Assembly: GCA_964016875.1 (NCBI GenBank)
Contig: OZ024736.1
Location: forward strand, 5,773,518-5,837,517
Origin: Fallopia convolvulus
Lineage: Eukaryota > Streptophyta > Magnoliopsida > Caryophyllales > Polygonaceae
DNA: 64,000 nt
Direction: 5' to 3'
Under the pieces are notes generated by a model, which worked only from the letters and a program-made list of their open reading frames with translations, did no database searches and was not told where the DNA came from. Shown piece by piece: positions 1 to 10,329 of this stretch; position 1 is the stretch's first letter, and each line of letters starts with the position of its first letter. The position numbers were made by a program, and so were the translations under genes.

Positions 1-922
1 CTTCATCACGCGGGCTCATTAAGACTTGATTGTATCCTAAGTAGGCATCGAGGAAACTCAATACCCCGTGCCCTACGGTTGAGTCGACTAGTTCGTCGAT
101 CAAGGTCAAGGGGTAGCTGACCTTGGGGCAAGCTTTGTTGAGGTCCTTGAAGTCCACTTACATTCGCCACTTTTCGCTCGCCTTTTTGACCAGCACAACG
201 TTGGACAACCATCTTGGGTACTGGACCTCGCGAATAAACCTTGCGGCCAGCAGCTTTGCCACTTCTTCATTCGCGGCGTTTGCCCTTTCCTCATTCAACT
301 TCCTCCGTCTTTGCACCACAGGGTGGGTGGTAATGTCGACGTTCAAGGATTGTTGGGCCACGGTTCGCGGGATGCCACAGAGATCCTTGGCGGTCCAGGC
401 GAACGCATCGCGGGATTTGGACAACAGGGCCTCCAATGATGCTGCCGATTTCCTAGAGAGACATTCTCCCAGGTAGATCTTCTCGGACTCGTTCTTGAAG
501 GGGGTAATCACCTTTCTTTCCGTCTCAGGGATGGGGACCGTGAAGTCCCATCCTTCGAGGTCAGCCTTGCTGGGGGACTCCACCATAAGCACCGAGCATT
601 TTTTTACTAAGGTCGCATAGCAAACACGTCTCTCCTCTTGGTTTCCCTTTACCTCTCCAACCTCGCCGTCGACGGGGAATTTCATTTTCAGGTGGTAGAT
701 GGACACCACCGCTTGGATTTTCATCTCGGATACTCTCCCGATGATTGCATTGTACACCGAAGGTAGGTGTACCATCGTGAACTCCATCATCTCGGTCCTC
801 CTCGTGGAGCCGGTGCCCAGCGTCATCCAGAGGTCTATAAGACCTGCAACGTCGACCTCGTCCCCCAAGAAGGAGATGAGTTTCGTGGCATAGGGCTTCA
901 GCGAAGTCTCGGAGATGCTCAA
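1..922 (-). pseudogene. Pol fragment: spacer and reverse transcriptase N-terminal part
   Basis: The frame 922-158 ends in the RT fingers region: a proline-rich entry (HPVVQRRRKLNEERA), then FIREVQYPRWLSNVVLVKK and W-R-M. A second frame (212-6) continues with the LVDSTVGHGVLSFLDAYLGY-type block, which contains the first conserved RT Asp (FLDAY). The change of frame near 158-212 marks a frameshift. The catalytic YxDD block lies outside the window. In an intact element this enzyme copies the element RNA into DNA in cytoplasmic particles. A homologous fragment, plus strand, lies at 58398-59484. Confidence 0.85.
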
Positions 923-1141
923 CTACTCGAAAGCACCGTAGTACATGATGTCCACGGAGGACCCTGTGTCCACTAGCACCCGCTTCACCATTTTTGAGCC
1001 CACTTGAGCGTGTACCACCAAAGGGTCTGAGTTCGGCATGTGGAGTCCCTCGGCAACTTCGGAGGTGAAGGCTAGGCCTACGTGGGATCGCGAGGTTTGG
1101 GCAACGCTAAATACCGAGGGCTCATGATGGTTTGCCCTCAC
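923..1141 (-). pseudogene. Retropepsin-like protease fragment of the Tat-type element
   Basis: The 72-residue frame contains VKRVLVDTGSSVDIMYYGAFE. DTGSS is the aspartic protease catalytic motif, preceded by hydrophobic residues as in Ty3/Gypsy proteases. The upstream part reads PNSDPLVVHAQVGSKMVKR, the usual lead-in. It is followed directly by the 922-158 frame after a stop, so the protease and RT are now out of one continuous frame. The enzyme would have cut the Gag-Pol polyprotein. Confidence 0.8.
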
Positions 1142-1240
1142 GTATCTCTTTCTTTCCGCCTAGCTTCATCCAACCAGGGAAGTTCCACCCGAGATGGTAT
1201 GGATATACCCATCGGGTGTTGTTGTCTGCCCCGACCGCGC

Positions 1241-2550
1241 CTATTTTGCGGGAGCCTGCTGCTCAACACTGTTAGCATGAGCTTGACTCGGGCCTTGCGA
1301 TACGGTGTTGGCTCCTGATGCGGGGTTGGTGCGTCCCTTTTCGTTTGAGTTGTACAAAGGGCCGCCCTTTCCCCTATAGCCACGCTGCTTCCCACCGAAG
1401 CAGTTCCAACCGCCACCGCCACCACCTGAATTATTGTTGCGATTGTTGTTGTTTCTGTTGTTGTTGTTGTTGTTCTTGTTGTTGTTGTTGTTGTTCCTGT
1501 TGTTGTTCTTATTGACGGGGTTTTGGGCCTGCGTCACATACGCATCCCTCGCGGCCGGCGCGACCACCTTCTCCTTTCCCTTAGCCTCGACGACGATTTC
1601 CTTTTCGGTCCTCGGACGAGATCTCTGGTTGGCAGCGTCCTCGGCATACAACTGGGCCGTGATCCGAGTGCATAGGCTGTCATATGTCGCCGGGGATTTC
1701 AAGAAGATGTAATTCTTGAAAACCCCCGGGCCCAGGTTGCCCATGAAGGTGTCGCACACTACGATTCGTCGATATGCGCAATTTCCGCCACCGCGGTTGT
1801 GAACCTCGTGAAGAAGGTGCCCAATGACTCGCCTTCTCCCTGCTCAATACCGCGGAGATCCCACATGTTTTTCTTGTGCTTCCTCGAACCGCTGAAGTGT
1901 GTGACAAAGGACTCACACAATTGAGCAAATGTGGCCACAAACCCGATTTTGAGTCTTATGAACCACGTCATCGCGGCCTTTTCAAGGGTGGTTGGGAAGA
2001 TGCGGCAGAAAATGGCGTCGTTGTAAGAGTTGACTTTCATCTTGACGGCAAAATACTTTACGTGCTCCTCCGGGTCTGTCGTTTTGTCGTAGAATCTCAT
2101 CTGCGGCCTATAGAAGCCATTGGGCATCGACGCACTTTGGACTTCGTCTACGAAGGGCGAACGGAATCCGACCTTAATAGGGTGGCATCGCGAGCGGGAT
2201 CTTAGGGGGTGCATCGCGCACCCCGCCGTCTCGAAAAACTCCGTGTCTTGCCTCTTTGAACGGCGTGAACGGGATCGTGAGACCTGCATGGGGTCCCGAG
2301 GGACCTTTCTGTCGATGAGCCGTTGGTTGACTCTCGTGCCCCGGCCCATGCTCGGGGACGTATGCAGGTACGTACTTGGAGTGAGGTTGGCCCACTGCGG
2401 GCACTGGGACGTATAAAGGGGCGAAGCCTTGCTGGTATTGCCCATTGCCCGGGTAGGGATATGGATTTGGGGGACCACCACCTCACTCATGCCCTTGGAA
2501 TGGGTAAGGGTTTTATGGCGCGTTGTACGTCCACCCAGAAGGGACCACAA
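1241..2550 (-). pseudogene. gag of the Tat-type element, split by a frame break
   Basis: The frame 2550-1759 carries the retrotransposon gag core (DPEEHVKYFAVKMKVNS ... AAMTWFIRLK ... SFVTHFSGS), with the W-F/W-Y and F-x-x-x-F spacing typical of Retrotrans_gag. The second frame, 1759-1241, continues with FKNYIFLKSPATYDSLCTRI and a charged linker, then a long Asn tract (about residues 85-118) encoded by AAC/AAT repeats and a Gly-rich segment. No complete CCHC knuckle is visible. The break between the frames is near 1759. Gag would form the particle coat. Confidence 0.8.
1437..1512. repeat. (GTT)n / (AAC)n microsatellite inside gag
   Basis: The plus strand shows interrupted GTT repeats over about 75 bp. 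On the coding (minus) strand these are AAC/AAT codons giving an Asn-rich stretch interrupted by single Lys or Arg codons. It lies between the charged linker and the Gly-rich end of gag. Confidence 0.85.
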
Positions 2551-2700
2551 ACGAACAACTCGACGGTCCCATATTCATCTATTGCGAGCTTTCGGGCATG
2601 TTGTCGGGGTGTTAGGGGAATAAGTTGTTTGAACATACCATTTTGAGGGGTTCAAAAGCCATGGTATGCACAAACCGAGAAACTGCTTAGGATGAAGAAG

Positions 2701-2719
2701 TTCCCACAGATGGCGGCAG
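2701..2719 (-). other. Degenerate primer-binding site of the Tat-type element
   Basis: On the minus strand, directly after the LTR end (..GTGTCATCA), the sequence is CTGCCGCCATCTGTGGGAA. It resembles the TGGCGCC-GTCTGTGGGAA class of primer sites seen in plant Tat elements, with two or three mismatches. Position next to the LTR is the main support. Confidence 0.55.
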
Positions 2720-3519
2720 TGATGACACCCGAAATAAACAAGCGCTAGAAGACAAGAAATGAGATTGCTTTTATTCGATTGTGAACACTTGCTCTTTATT
2801 TATTATTTTTTATGACGAGGTTACAAATCACGAGGTTACAGATCATGAGATTATAGATCACGAGATTACACCTTAGACCTCCTAAGATTATTCGAGATCT
2901 CGATCTAACAAGGTTCGAGATCTCCTAATCACTACAAGATTCTACCACCCGCAGGCTGCTTGATGAACTCTGGCGGCGAGGTGGAGTAGTTTGAGTTTGA
3001 GCGTGGTGATTGTGGCTTGCGGGACGATGCATAGTGAAGGCTCTTTGTGCGACTAGTCTTTTTGTGAACTTCACTTGTCTGTAGCGAGGTGTTTGACGAT
3101 GATTCAACATGTCGATCTTCAACGAGCAAGATAGTTATTGAGTTCAAGATGTTTTTCGACCCCTTGCCACTTTCGAGGTTCTCTCTATTTATAGAGAATT
3201 GAGGAACCAAGTTTTGGTGTTTGTTCGATGTGGGATGCCCGAGATGAGGGCTTTTGATTGGTCCAGTAGTGGGGCAACTTATTATTGGTTGGGGGAGCGG
3301 CAACATCTGAGTGGTTTAATCGGGCGGGGGTGTCAGCTTTTGAGCGACGAGGTTCAGACCTCATTACCGAGGTTTCGAGGCCTCGCAAAGGTCGTGTTTT
3401 TTTTGGTTTTTTGTAGGGGGACATCAATGGGTCACGAGTTTGACTTTGGGCATCCTGTTGGGCCCACTAGCCCTCGTAGCCCGATCCCACCTCTTATATC
3501 GCCATTTTGAGCACCATCA
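2720..3519 (-). repeat. 5' LTR of the Tat-type element
   Basis: The proposed LTR starts on the plus strand with TGATGACACCC and ends with CACCATCA, giving a TGATG/CATCA terminal inverted repeat over about 800 bp. The primer site abuts its inner end. A TATAAATA box lies on the minus strand at 3186-3193, as expected between U3 and R. The outer boundary is inferred from the inverted terminus only, because the partner LTR is outside the window. Confidence 0.6.
3186..3193 (-). promoter_or_regulatory. LTR TATA box (TATAAATA)
   Basis: TATAAATA on the minus strand, about 325 bp inside the LTR from its outer end. It is a plausible core promoter for the Tat-type element. Confidence 0.5.
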
Positions 3520-3725
3520 GGTTGAATCCGATATGGACGGGATTTGGGGGGTCAAGATGTACGCACCCTTACCCCGACTCGAAGTCGGGAGGGTATCTAA
3601 GGAGGGTTCAAAGCAAAAGGAAAAGGACAAGAAAAGGAGAGCAAAGGTAGAAAGTGAGATAAAAAAAGTGTGCTAGTAAAACTGCGAAAACGGTAACAGG
3701 GAAACTAAAACAAAGAGAGGAATGA
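3520..3725. other. Spacer between the Tat LTR and the RTE LINE
   Basis: The stretch is rich in A and G on the plus strand (AAAAGGAAAAGGACAAG-like). No gene or terminal repeat is recognisable in it. Confidence 0.5.
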
Positions 3726-3828
3726 GAGGAAAGGAGCAGGAAACTCCCTTCAGGTCTTCCCGACTATCGCTTTGTTACTACGATCTTCTCAAGCCATTGG
3801 TCCCTACACAAAGCCATATATGCTGAAA

Positions 3829-5543
3829 CTACCAGAATAGTAAGGTCTTGTTTATGACTTCTTTCCAACTCTTCTTTGGCCTGCCCATTTCCCTATGAAA
3901 GTCGCTACCCACCAACCTTTCGATTCTTCGAACCGGAGCCTCTGGTGATCTCCTTTGTATATGTCCGAACCCTCTTAGCCTCGACTCTCTGAGCTTTTCA
4001 CCTAAATTGGCCACTCCCACCTTGCTCCTAATCACTTCATTCCTAATCTTGTCCAATCTCGTATGGCCGCACATCCACCTCAACATCCTCATCTTTGCAA
4101 CCATCAGCTTCTTCTCATGCGCCTTAGTAGTCGGCCAACACTCCGCCTCGTAGAGTATGACTGGTCTAACTACAGATTTGTAGAACTTGCCTTTGAGCTT
4201 GAGTGGGACCTTTCTGTCACATAGTACCCTAGAAGCACCCTCCACTTCTGCCAAACTCTCTGAATTCGGTGTCTAATGTCCTCCTCGACGCTCCCATCAC
4301 TTTGTACAACTAACCCTAGGTATCTGAACATCTTCTTTTTTGCTATGACATCACCTCCCAAGCGTACTTCCTCAACTGGCTTCACCTCTTGACTGAACTT
4401 AAACTCTACGTACTCTGTCTTAGTCCAACTCAGCTTAAAACCCTCTGTCTCAAGTTTCTCTCTCCAAGATTCTAACATTCTGCAAACACCCTCCCTAGAC
4501 TCGTCCACCAACACTATGTCATTAGCGAAAAGCATGCATGCACCACGGCACCTCTTCCGAGATCCCCCTCGTCAGAACATCCAACACAATAGAAAACAGA
4601 ATAGGGCTCAACGCCGACCCCTGGTGCAAGCCGACCTTTAGTTTACGTGGAAAAACTCTATGCGGGTGGGGGGAGGGGAGGGGGGAGGGGGTGCACACAC
4701 TTGTCAGGAGAGAGCTCTCTCTCCTCAAAACATCTCCACAACATCTCTCTAGGCACCTTGTCATATGCCTTTTCCAGATCGATAAAAACCATGTGCAGGT
4801 TTTTCCTCCTCTCTTTGCAAGCCTCTATCGACCTTCTGATCAGGTGAATGGTCTCAATGGATGACCGTCCTGGCATAAAGCCGAACTGATTTTCCGACAT
4901 GGCAACTATTCTCCTTAGCCTAGCTTCAATCACTTTCTCCCACAATTTCATAGTATGGCTGAGGATCTTAATACCCTTGTAGTTGCTACACTGTTGCACA
5001 TCCCCTTTGTTTTTGTACAGTGGAAACAAGCTACTAAGTCTCCACTCCTCTGGCATCCTTGTCGTTTGAAAAATAACATTGAACAAAGATGTGAGCCAAT
5101 CTATGCCTCTCCCCCTAGCAACTTCCACACCTCCATTGGGATCTCATCCGGACCTATTGCTTTCTTGTTGCTCATCTTCCAAAGCACTTCCTGCACCTCG
5201 ACTCCTTTGCTTCTATTGTCGACCCATGGCCCTCATTTAGCAAGCTGCAGAAGTACCTTTGCCAACGTTCTTTTATTTGGTTATCCTTAATTAGTACCCT
5301 TCCTTCCTCGTCTTTGATATACCCTTCATAGTATCCAAGTCCCTGCTCTTTTTCTCCCCTGCCTGAGCCAACATGTACAACCATTTCTCCCCCTTTTTCA
5401 TCTAGAGCTTTGTACAACGCCTCGTACGTTGTTTCCTTTGCGATTTCCATTGTCTTCCTTGCTATCTTTTTTGTCGTTTTATATTCTGCCCAACACTCTT
5501 CTCTGTCTCTATCACTGCTCTCCATCCACTTTCTATACGCCAA
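3829..5543 (-). pseudogene. RTE reverse transcriptase and C-terminal domain, fragmented
   Basis: Frames at 5543-5172, 5128-4658, 4764-4522, 4535-4170 and 4254-3829 together give the RTE RT: PEEWRLSSLFPLYKNKGD, YKGIKILSHTMKLWEKVIE, NQFGFMPGRSS, FIDLEKAYDKVPRE, GLHQGSALSPILFSIVLD, then FANDIVLVDES. The last replaces the catalytic FADD with FAND, a lost first Asp. The C-terminal part (LYEAECWPTTKAHEKKL, MLRWMCGHTRLDKIRNE, FGHIQRRSPEAPVRR) is the conserved tail of plant RTE proteins. A GT/C-rich low-complexity insertion near 4660-4700 interrupts the RT. Confidence 0.8.
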
Positions 5544-5998
5544 CTATTTTCCTTTAACCTTTTCTTGGACCTCCTCGTTCCACCAGACTTCATCTCTTCT
5601 GTTGCTACTTCTGCCCCTGGTCATGCCCAACACTCTAGATGTCACTCGCTGAACACACTCTCCCATCCTGCCCCACATGTCGTCTGCACTGTCTCTAACT
5701 TGCCATGTGCTGTTTGCCTCAGCCTCCTCGAAAACCCTTTCTCTAAAAGATTGTCCAACTGTTTTGTTTAGGCTCCTCCATCTGATCCTCGATTGAGTCT
5801 CACTGGCGGTTCTCCTTTTTCTGCGGGCCTAGTCCAAGTCCATGACCAATAACCTGTGTTGGGTCGAAAGGCCTACGTTGGGACAATTTTACAGTCCCTG
5901 CAACTCCTCTTGTCCCCTTGTCTGAGCATGAAAAAGTCAATTTTTGTCTTACTTGAAGCACACTTGAAGGTAATCAAGTGCTCGTCCTTCTTCTTGAA

Positions 5999-6555
5999 CT
6001 AGGAGTTCGCTATTATGCAACCAAAAGCCATTGAGAACTCTAGCAAGGCCTGACCTCCGTCAATTCTGTCGCTGAAACCGCATCCTCCATGTACTTCTTC
6101 ATACCCATCCCTTGACCTACCAATGTGTCCATTAAAATCACCCCCTACAACCACCTTTTTTGTCCTAGGGATACCTCTCATCAACTCGTCCAAGTCCTCC
6201 CAAAAGCATCTCTTTTCTTCTCCATCTAGGCTTGCGTTGTGGGGCGTAGGCACTTATGACATTTAAGGAGTCTCCTCCAATCACTAACTTTATCCTCAAT
6301 AGCCGGTTACTTCTGCGGTCCACTAGAACCACATGATCCCTCAACTTGTCGTCAACCAGAATGCCTACGCCATTTCTACTACTCGACGATCTTGCATACC
6401 ACAACTTCCACCCATCAATCTCCCGTGCTTTGTTACCTTTCCACTTAGTCTCTTGGATGCAAGTAATATCAACGAATCTTTGTTGTAAAATCTTGACCAA
6501 TTCAAACGATTTTTCTGTAAGTGACCCCACATTCCAAGATCCTACTCTCAGACAG
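5999..6555 (-). pseudogene. RTE endonuclease (EEP/AP-like) domain, frameshifted
   Basis: The coding start reads RVGSWNVGSLTEKSFELVKI, the usual RTE beginning with an Asn in the first EEP motif. It continues with CIQETKWKGNKA (catalytic Glu motif), NGVGILVDDKLRDHVV and LNVISAYAPQ. A shifted frame (6253-5999) carries VVGGDFNGHIG (Asp/Asn motif). The enzyme would nick target DNA to prime reverse transcription. The frame switch near 6250-6165 and a stop near 5999 show that it is non-functional. The last EEP motif (SDH) was not found. Confidence 0.8.
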
Positions 6556-7545
6556 TCGCTCTAAACCTGTAGACTGAGCCTGCAACACAAACCACAAAAA
6601 CACCTAAAAAGACACCAAAAAATGCAGAAAAGACATGAGGCCATCGCTTACCCGAAAAGCTCTTAAACACATACCTAGATACCCACAGACAGGCAGAAAA
6701 AACCAACAAACAAGCCACAACAAAAAACACCAACAACAAAGAGAGGCTAAAAACAGCAAGCACCAAGCCACGACAACAACACGAGAAAACTAAAACCAGC
6801 GAGAGGCAGCAATCAGCATACCAAACAAGAAAAGTAGGTATCTAAATAAAGCAAGAGAAGTAGAAATCAACAACAAGTAAAAGGGGACAATAGGTATCTA
6901 ACTAAAACAAGAGAAGTAGAAACCATCAGCAACACACACAAAGCAAGTTACATGTAAAAGGGAACAACAGGTATCCAACTAAAACAAGAGAAGTAGAAAC
7001 TGCAAGAAACACACACAAAGCAAGTTGGGACCATGTAACGGAAAGAGGGACACGCAGCCTCGCAACAACAACAGACAGAAACAAGTTTCATAGGTGTAGC
7101 AACACCAGCTAAAAACCAGTAGAGAAGATAGAAAGGAGGGACCAGGAAAGAGAGGGTTCACCAATCGAGCAGCACAACGGGCACACTCAAAGACGCCGCT
7201 GCGGATTGGTACATTGGGAGCCGAGTGTACACTAGAACGGAATCGATACCTCCGGGTCGCCGGTTTTGGGAGGCGGCTGCTTGCACCCGGGAATTTCCTG
7301 TGCAGAGAACTTGCACACGGCTGTGCAACGCAAACTAGGGCTGGACGCCGGTCTGAGCGAGGGTGTAATTGCCGCCGGACTGGCGGGAGGAGTGTCATCG
7401 AAACTGCCGCTAGTGGGGAGCCGGACCCGGATCTGGTGCGTTTAGGGTTTCGGGATCTCAGCGGTGAATGAGCGCAGGGGAGCGCGAGGGGGCGAGTGAA
7501 GGGAGGTGTGTGGGTGGGGTGTCTGGGCCTTTAGTCGTGGTCCGG
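6556..7545 (-). other. 5' leader of the RTE LINE with internal repeats
   Basis: About 1 kb precedes the endonuclease. Its upstream end (7200-7540) is GC-rich and contains a CCCTAAACGC-like start. The part nearer the coding region is pyrimidine-rich on the coding strand and holds three copies of a unit containing the plus-strand string acaagagaagtagaaa (6842-6875, 6905-6921, 6983-7000). RTE 5' leaders usually hold the internal promoter, which is inferred here. No convincing protein is encoded. Confidence 0.6.
6832..7026. repeat. Imperfect tandem repeat in the LINE leader
   Basis: Three imperfect units of roughly 60-80 bp share ggtatc(t/c)aa(c/a)taaaacaagagaag-like sequence followed by caacacacacaaagcaagtt in the last two. 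Confidence 0.7.
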
Positions 7546-8799
7546 GATGAAAATTTAGCCTAGTAAAAATTGAGCTCGTAAGATGTAAAGACCAATATTT
7601 CACCCTAAAAGACATACACTTAACCTCATTTGTTCATTTCTATTTCTACCTTTTCATCTACGACACTCTAACCCTAAGAACTTTACACAAGCATCTCGAG
7701 TCAATATTGAATATCTCGACGGCCCTCGATTACGCTCAGTGATGCATCTACTAGTGACAGAGGAGGCATCAATGGAGTCTTAAGAGCAGTGGAGTCTCCA
7801 CAAGTTCTTCTTGAGGTAAATATGAGTCTTTTGATTATGTATCTTCTTTAATGTAGAACATTCTCTAATTTGATCAAGTTAGACAATAAGTCCAAATTCC
7901 ATTCATTTTTATCTTTCTTTAGCCTTTCTAGTTGCTCGATGGATCTCTTGGCGGCCCTTGACAACGCTCATCAGTTTATTTACTAGTGATGGAGGAAGCA
8001 ACAATGGAGTCTTAGGAGCAGAGGAGTCTCAATAGCTTCTTCTTGAGGTAAATATGGCTCTTTTGACCATGTTCTTCTTCTTGGTAGAACATTCTCCACT
8101 TTGATTAAGTCCAAATTCCATCTATTTGTATCTTTCTAATATAATTCTTGCTAAACTTGTTGGAACCTAGACCGCTTGTTTTCATGAGTTTTGGGCTTTA
8201 ATCAAGACAACGACAACCAAATAAATGCGTATTCTTGAAGTATAATGTCAAAAACTAAAAAAATAAATATGATGAATAGACAATGAACTAACGAGGCAAA
8301 GTTTCTATTCTTGGATTATTATACTATCTTTCTTCTACTTTGCTGCACAAATCCAAAAGATCATATCTCCTTGATCTTTTATTAATCTTTCTATGCATGG
8401 ATTATTATAATATCTTTCTTATACTTTGTTGCACAAATGATTAATGCTTATTGAGATATTGATTTATTTTTATTCCATGAGTTTGATTTGAATGAATTGA
8501 ATTACAAATATATCTTTCTACGCATCTATGATTTAAGAGTTTTGAATATGTTTGACATTTAGCCTCTCTTACTTGGTCCTAGTCTTACAAGAGGGCAAAA
8601 ACCTAAGATATTTTCTAGTGCCTTCCACTCTTTCTATATGTAACATTGAGAAATAATCTCTCCCATGTTTGGTGGATGAATTGTTACTCTCAAATAATCC
8701 CTAAATTAGTTGTTGTTTAGAGTTCTTTGTTGCTTGAGATCATGGAGAAATGTGTTGTACTCTTGGTTTTGGGATTGGAAACAAAATTTTATAGAAGTT
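7546..8799. other. Intergenic DNA with a duplicated segment
   Basis: No gene is recognisable. Two diverged direct copies of about 200 bp lie at about 7711-7925 and 7943-8150 (offset 232 bp), both with ATGGAGTCTTA(A/G)GAGCAG and CTTCTTGAGGTAAATATG. A shorter repeat of about 40 bp occurs at 8314 and 8398 (TATCTTTCTT(C/A)TACTTTG(C/T)TGCACAAAT, offset 84 bp). The content looks like decayed repeat DNA. Confidence 0.6.
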
Positions 8800-8995
8800 G
8801 GAGTTTATGTCGATTGTAGATTCATGCATGTTTTCCATACTTTGGTTTTATAAATACAAGTTAGATGTTTTCCTTGTATTTTCTCATCATGCCCGAGTTG
8901 TAAGATCCGAGTGAACTCGTTGCCAGGTTAGCTTAGGTGGACCCATGTGTGGTCTACTACTGAGTAGTGCCCCGGTGTAAAGACGGGTTGTTACA
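8800..8995 (+). repeat. 5' LTR remnant of the decayed chromovirus
   Basis: This segment is about 85-90% identical by eye to 13139-13331. Shared stretches include GATTCATGCATGTTTTCCAT, TTTGGTTTTATAAATACAAG and GGTGGACCCATGTGTGGTCT, ending in GGGTTGTTACA. TTTTATAAATA is a likely TATA box. Only the inner 190 bp can be matched to the other LTR. Confidence 0.75.
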
Positions 8996-8997
8996 AA

Positions 8998-9011
8998 TTG
9001 ATATCAAAGCC
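8998..9011 (+). other. Degenerate tRNA-iMet primer-binding site
   Basis: TTGATATCAAAGCC lies three bases after the LTR end and differs by two bases from the plant initiator-Met site TTGGTATCAGAGCC. Confidence 0.6.
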
Positions 9012-10329
9012 AATTTGACAAAAGGGCACATGAAATTGACTAACAAGTGTACTTCGAGGTCCAAATTACAATAAAAACTGGCCAATAATTTTAATGTTTT
9101 CTAATGGGTAGTCATGTTGCATCTATGTGGGTAAATGACACACCACGACTTCGTCGTCATAAGTCGAGGATCTCATGTAAAATAGTAAGTTAAGTTGCTA
9201 ACTTTTGATAAAAGTAGATTCTAATTGTAACAGTTTCGTCTAGGGATAGCTCCACAGACTAGAGCTGAAGTAGACAAAGGTGGTAAAAGAGGAATCATGG
9301 TGAAGACCATGGTATGGCCAAGCTGAGGTTAAAAGGGGGACTCATGTTGTTAGAGAACCACGGAGTGTTCTTTTCCAAATGACTAAAATTTTGGTAGTAT
9401 GTTTTCTCATGAATTTTTGGTATTGGTCTAATAGGTGATTAAGTGAATGAACCAAGTGTAAAGGGTAAAAGAAGTAGTTAAAATATGAGGGGTAAGGTAA
9501 TTCTAGAGAGAATTCTGCTTAAGCACTTAAGATTCCAAACTAATAATGGTCATATTTGAGTTAAGAATTAGGATTAAAGATGAATGATGTTTGACTTGAG
9601 AAAACTTAAGCATTGTTTTAGGAAATGAATTGAGAATGCAGAGTGGAGAATTGGAGAAAAAGTAGTTAAACTGCTTTTGAATTTATTATAGGAAGAGTAT
9701 AAGATATGATTACGTCAAAGATTTGATTAGGCTGAGCTATACAGTAATTGTATACATGGACAACATTGGAAACATCTTTGTCAAAGTGGTTAACTAACAA
9801 GTTGAGACAACTTTATAGATATGTCAAAAAAGGAATGACATTGTATTTGCTAATGTGGGGAGTGGAAGATTTAAAACTCTAGGATAAATATGCTTCTATT
9901 GGAGGAAGAGTTTGTGGACCAATAGTGGCGCCATAGTTTGAAGTACTACTAGATATTGTTGTCGTTGTTTGAGCCACCTAGGTGGGATTTCTTCTAGATT
10001 TGGGGGCAGGAGAGTTGTGCCTAATCAGAATGTTGATGCGGAGCATCTAGGTGGGGAATTGTAGAGGCAACCAAGATCAAGGGTGGTTGACAGTATGTCA
10101 AAGGAGTAGAGTAAAAGGAGTTAGGCTAGTGTTGAGTGTGTCAAAGACTACCAAGTTGTGCAGTCATGGATATGTGGGGTATTAGTAATCTATTTTTTCA
10201 AGAGGACAAGGAAAGACTACACATCTAGAATATACCTAATGTTTGTAAGTTCTGAGTAACATTCAGGGATTAGCTTTCAGGATTACCACCTTAGAGTGAG
10301 GTTGATTATAGTAGTGAATTGGAGCTGGA

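Larger units (their letters stand above)
1..3519 (-). mobile_element. Ty3/Gypsy LTR retrotransposon, Tat-type, decayed, 5' half
   Basis: Reading leftward there is an LTR (2720-3519), a degenerate primer site (2701-2719), gag (2550-1241), protease (1141-923) and the start of reverse transcriptase (922 to the window edge). This is the normal Ty3/Gypsy order. The RT entry, with the VVQRRRKLNEE and GHGVLSFLDAY motifs, is the kind found in plant Tat-lineage elements. The reading frame is broken into several pieces, so the copy is dead. RNase H, integrase and the 3' LTR would lie left of the window. Confidence 0.85.
3726..7545 (-). mobile_element. RTE-clade non-LTR retrotransposon (LINE), decayed
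   Basis: Reading leftward: a long 5' leader (7545-6556), an endonuclease (about 6555-5999), a spacer, a reverse transcriptase (about 5543-4170) and a C-terminal domain ending near 3829. The single-ORF endonuclease-RT arrangement and the motifs (VDITCIQETKW, GGDFNGHIG, MVFIDLEKAYDKVPRE) are those of plant RTE elements. The frame is broken at least six times, so the copy is inactive. End points are approximate. No target duplication was identified. Confidence 0.85.

Noticed and set aside
1138..1759. Leu/Phe/Cys-rich and Asn-rich frames on the opposite strand of gag
   Set aside because: Shadows of the GTT/AAC microsatellite in gag.
6979..7471. Long frames in both strands of the RTE leader
   Set aside because: Position matches the LINE 5' leader; sequences lack recognisable domains.
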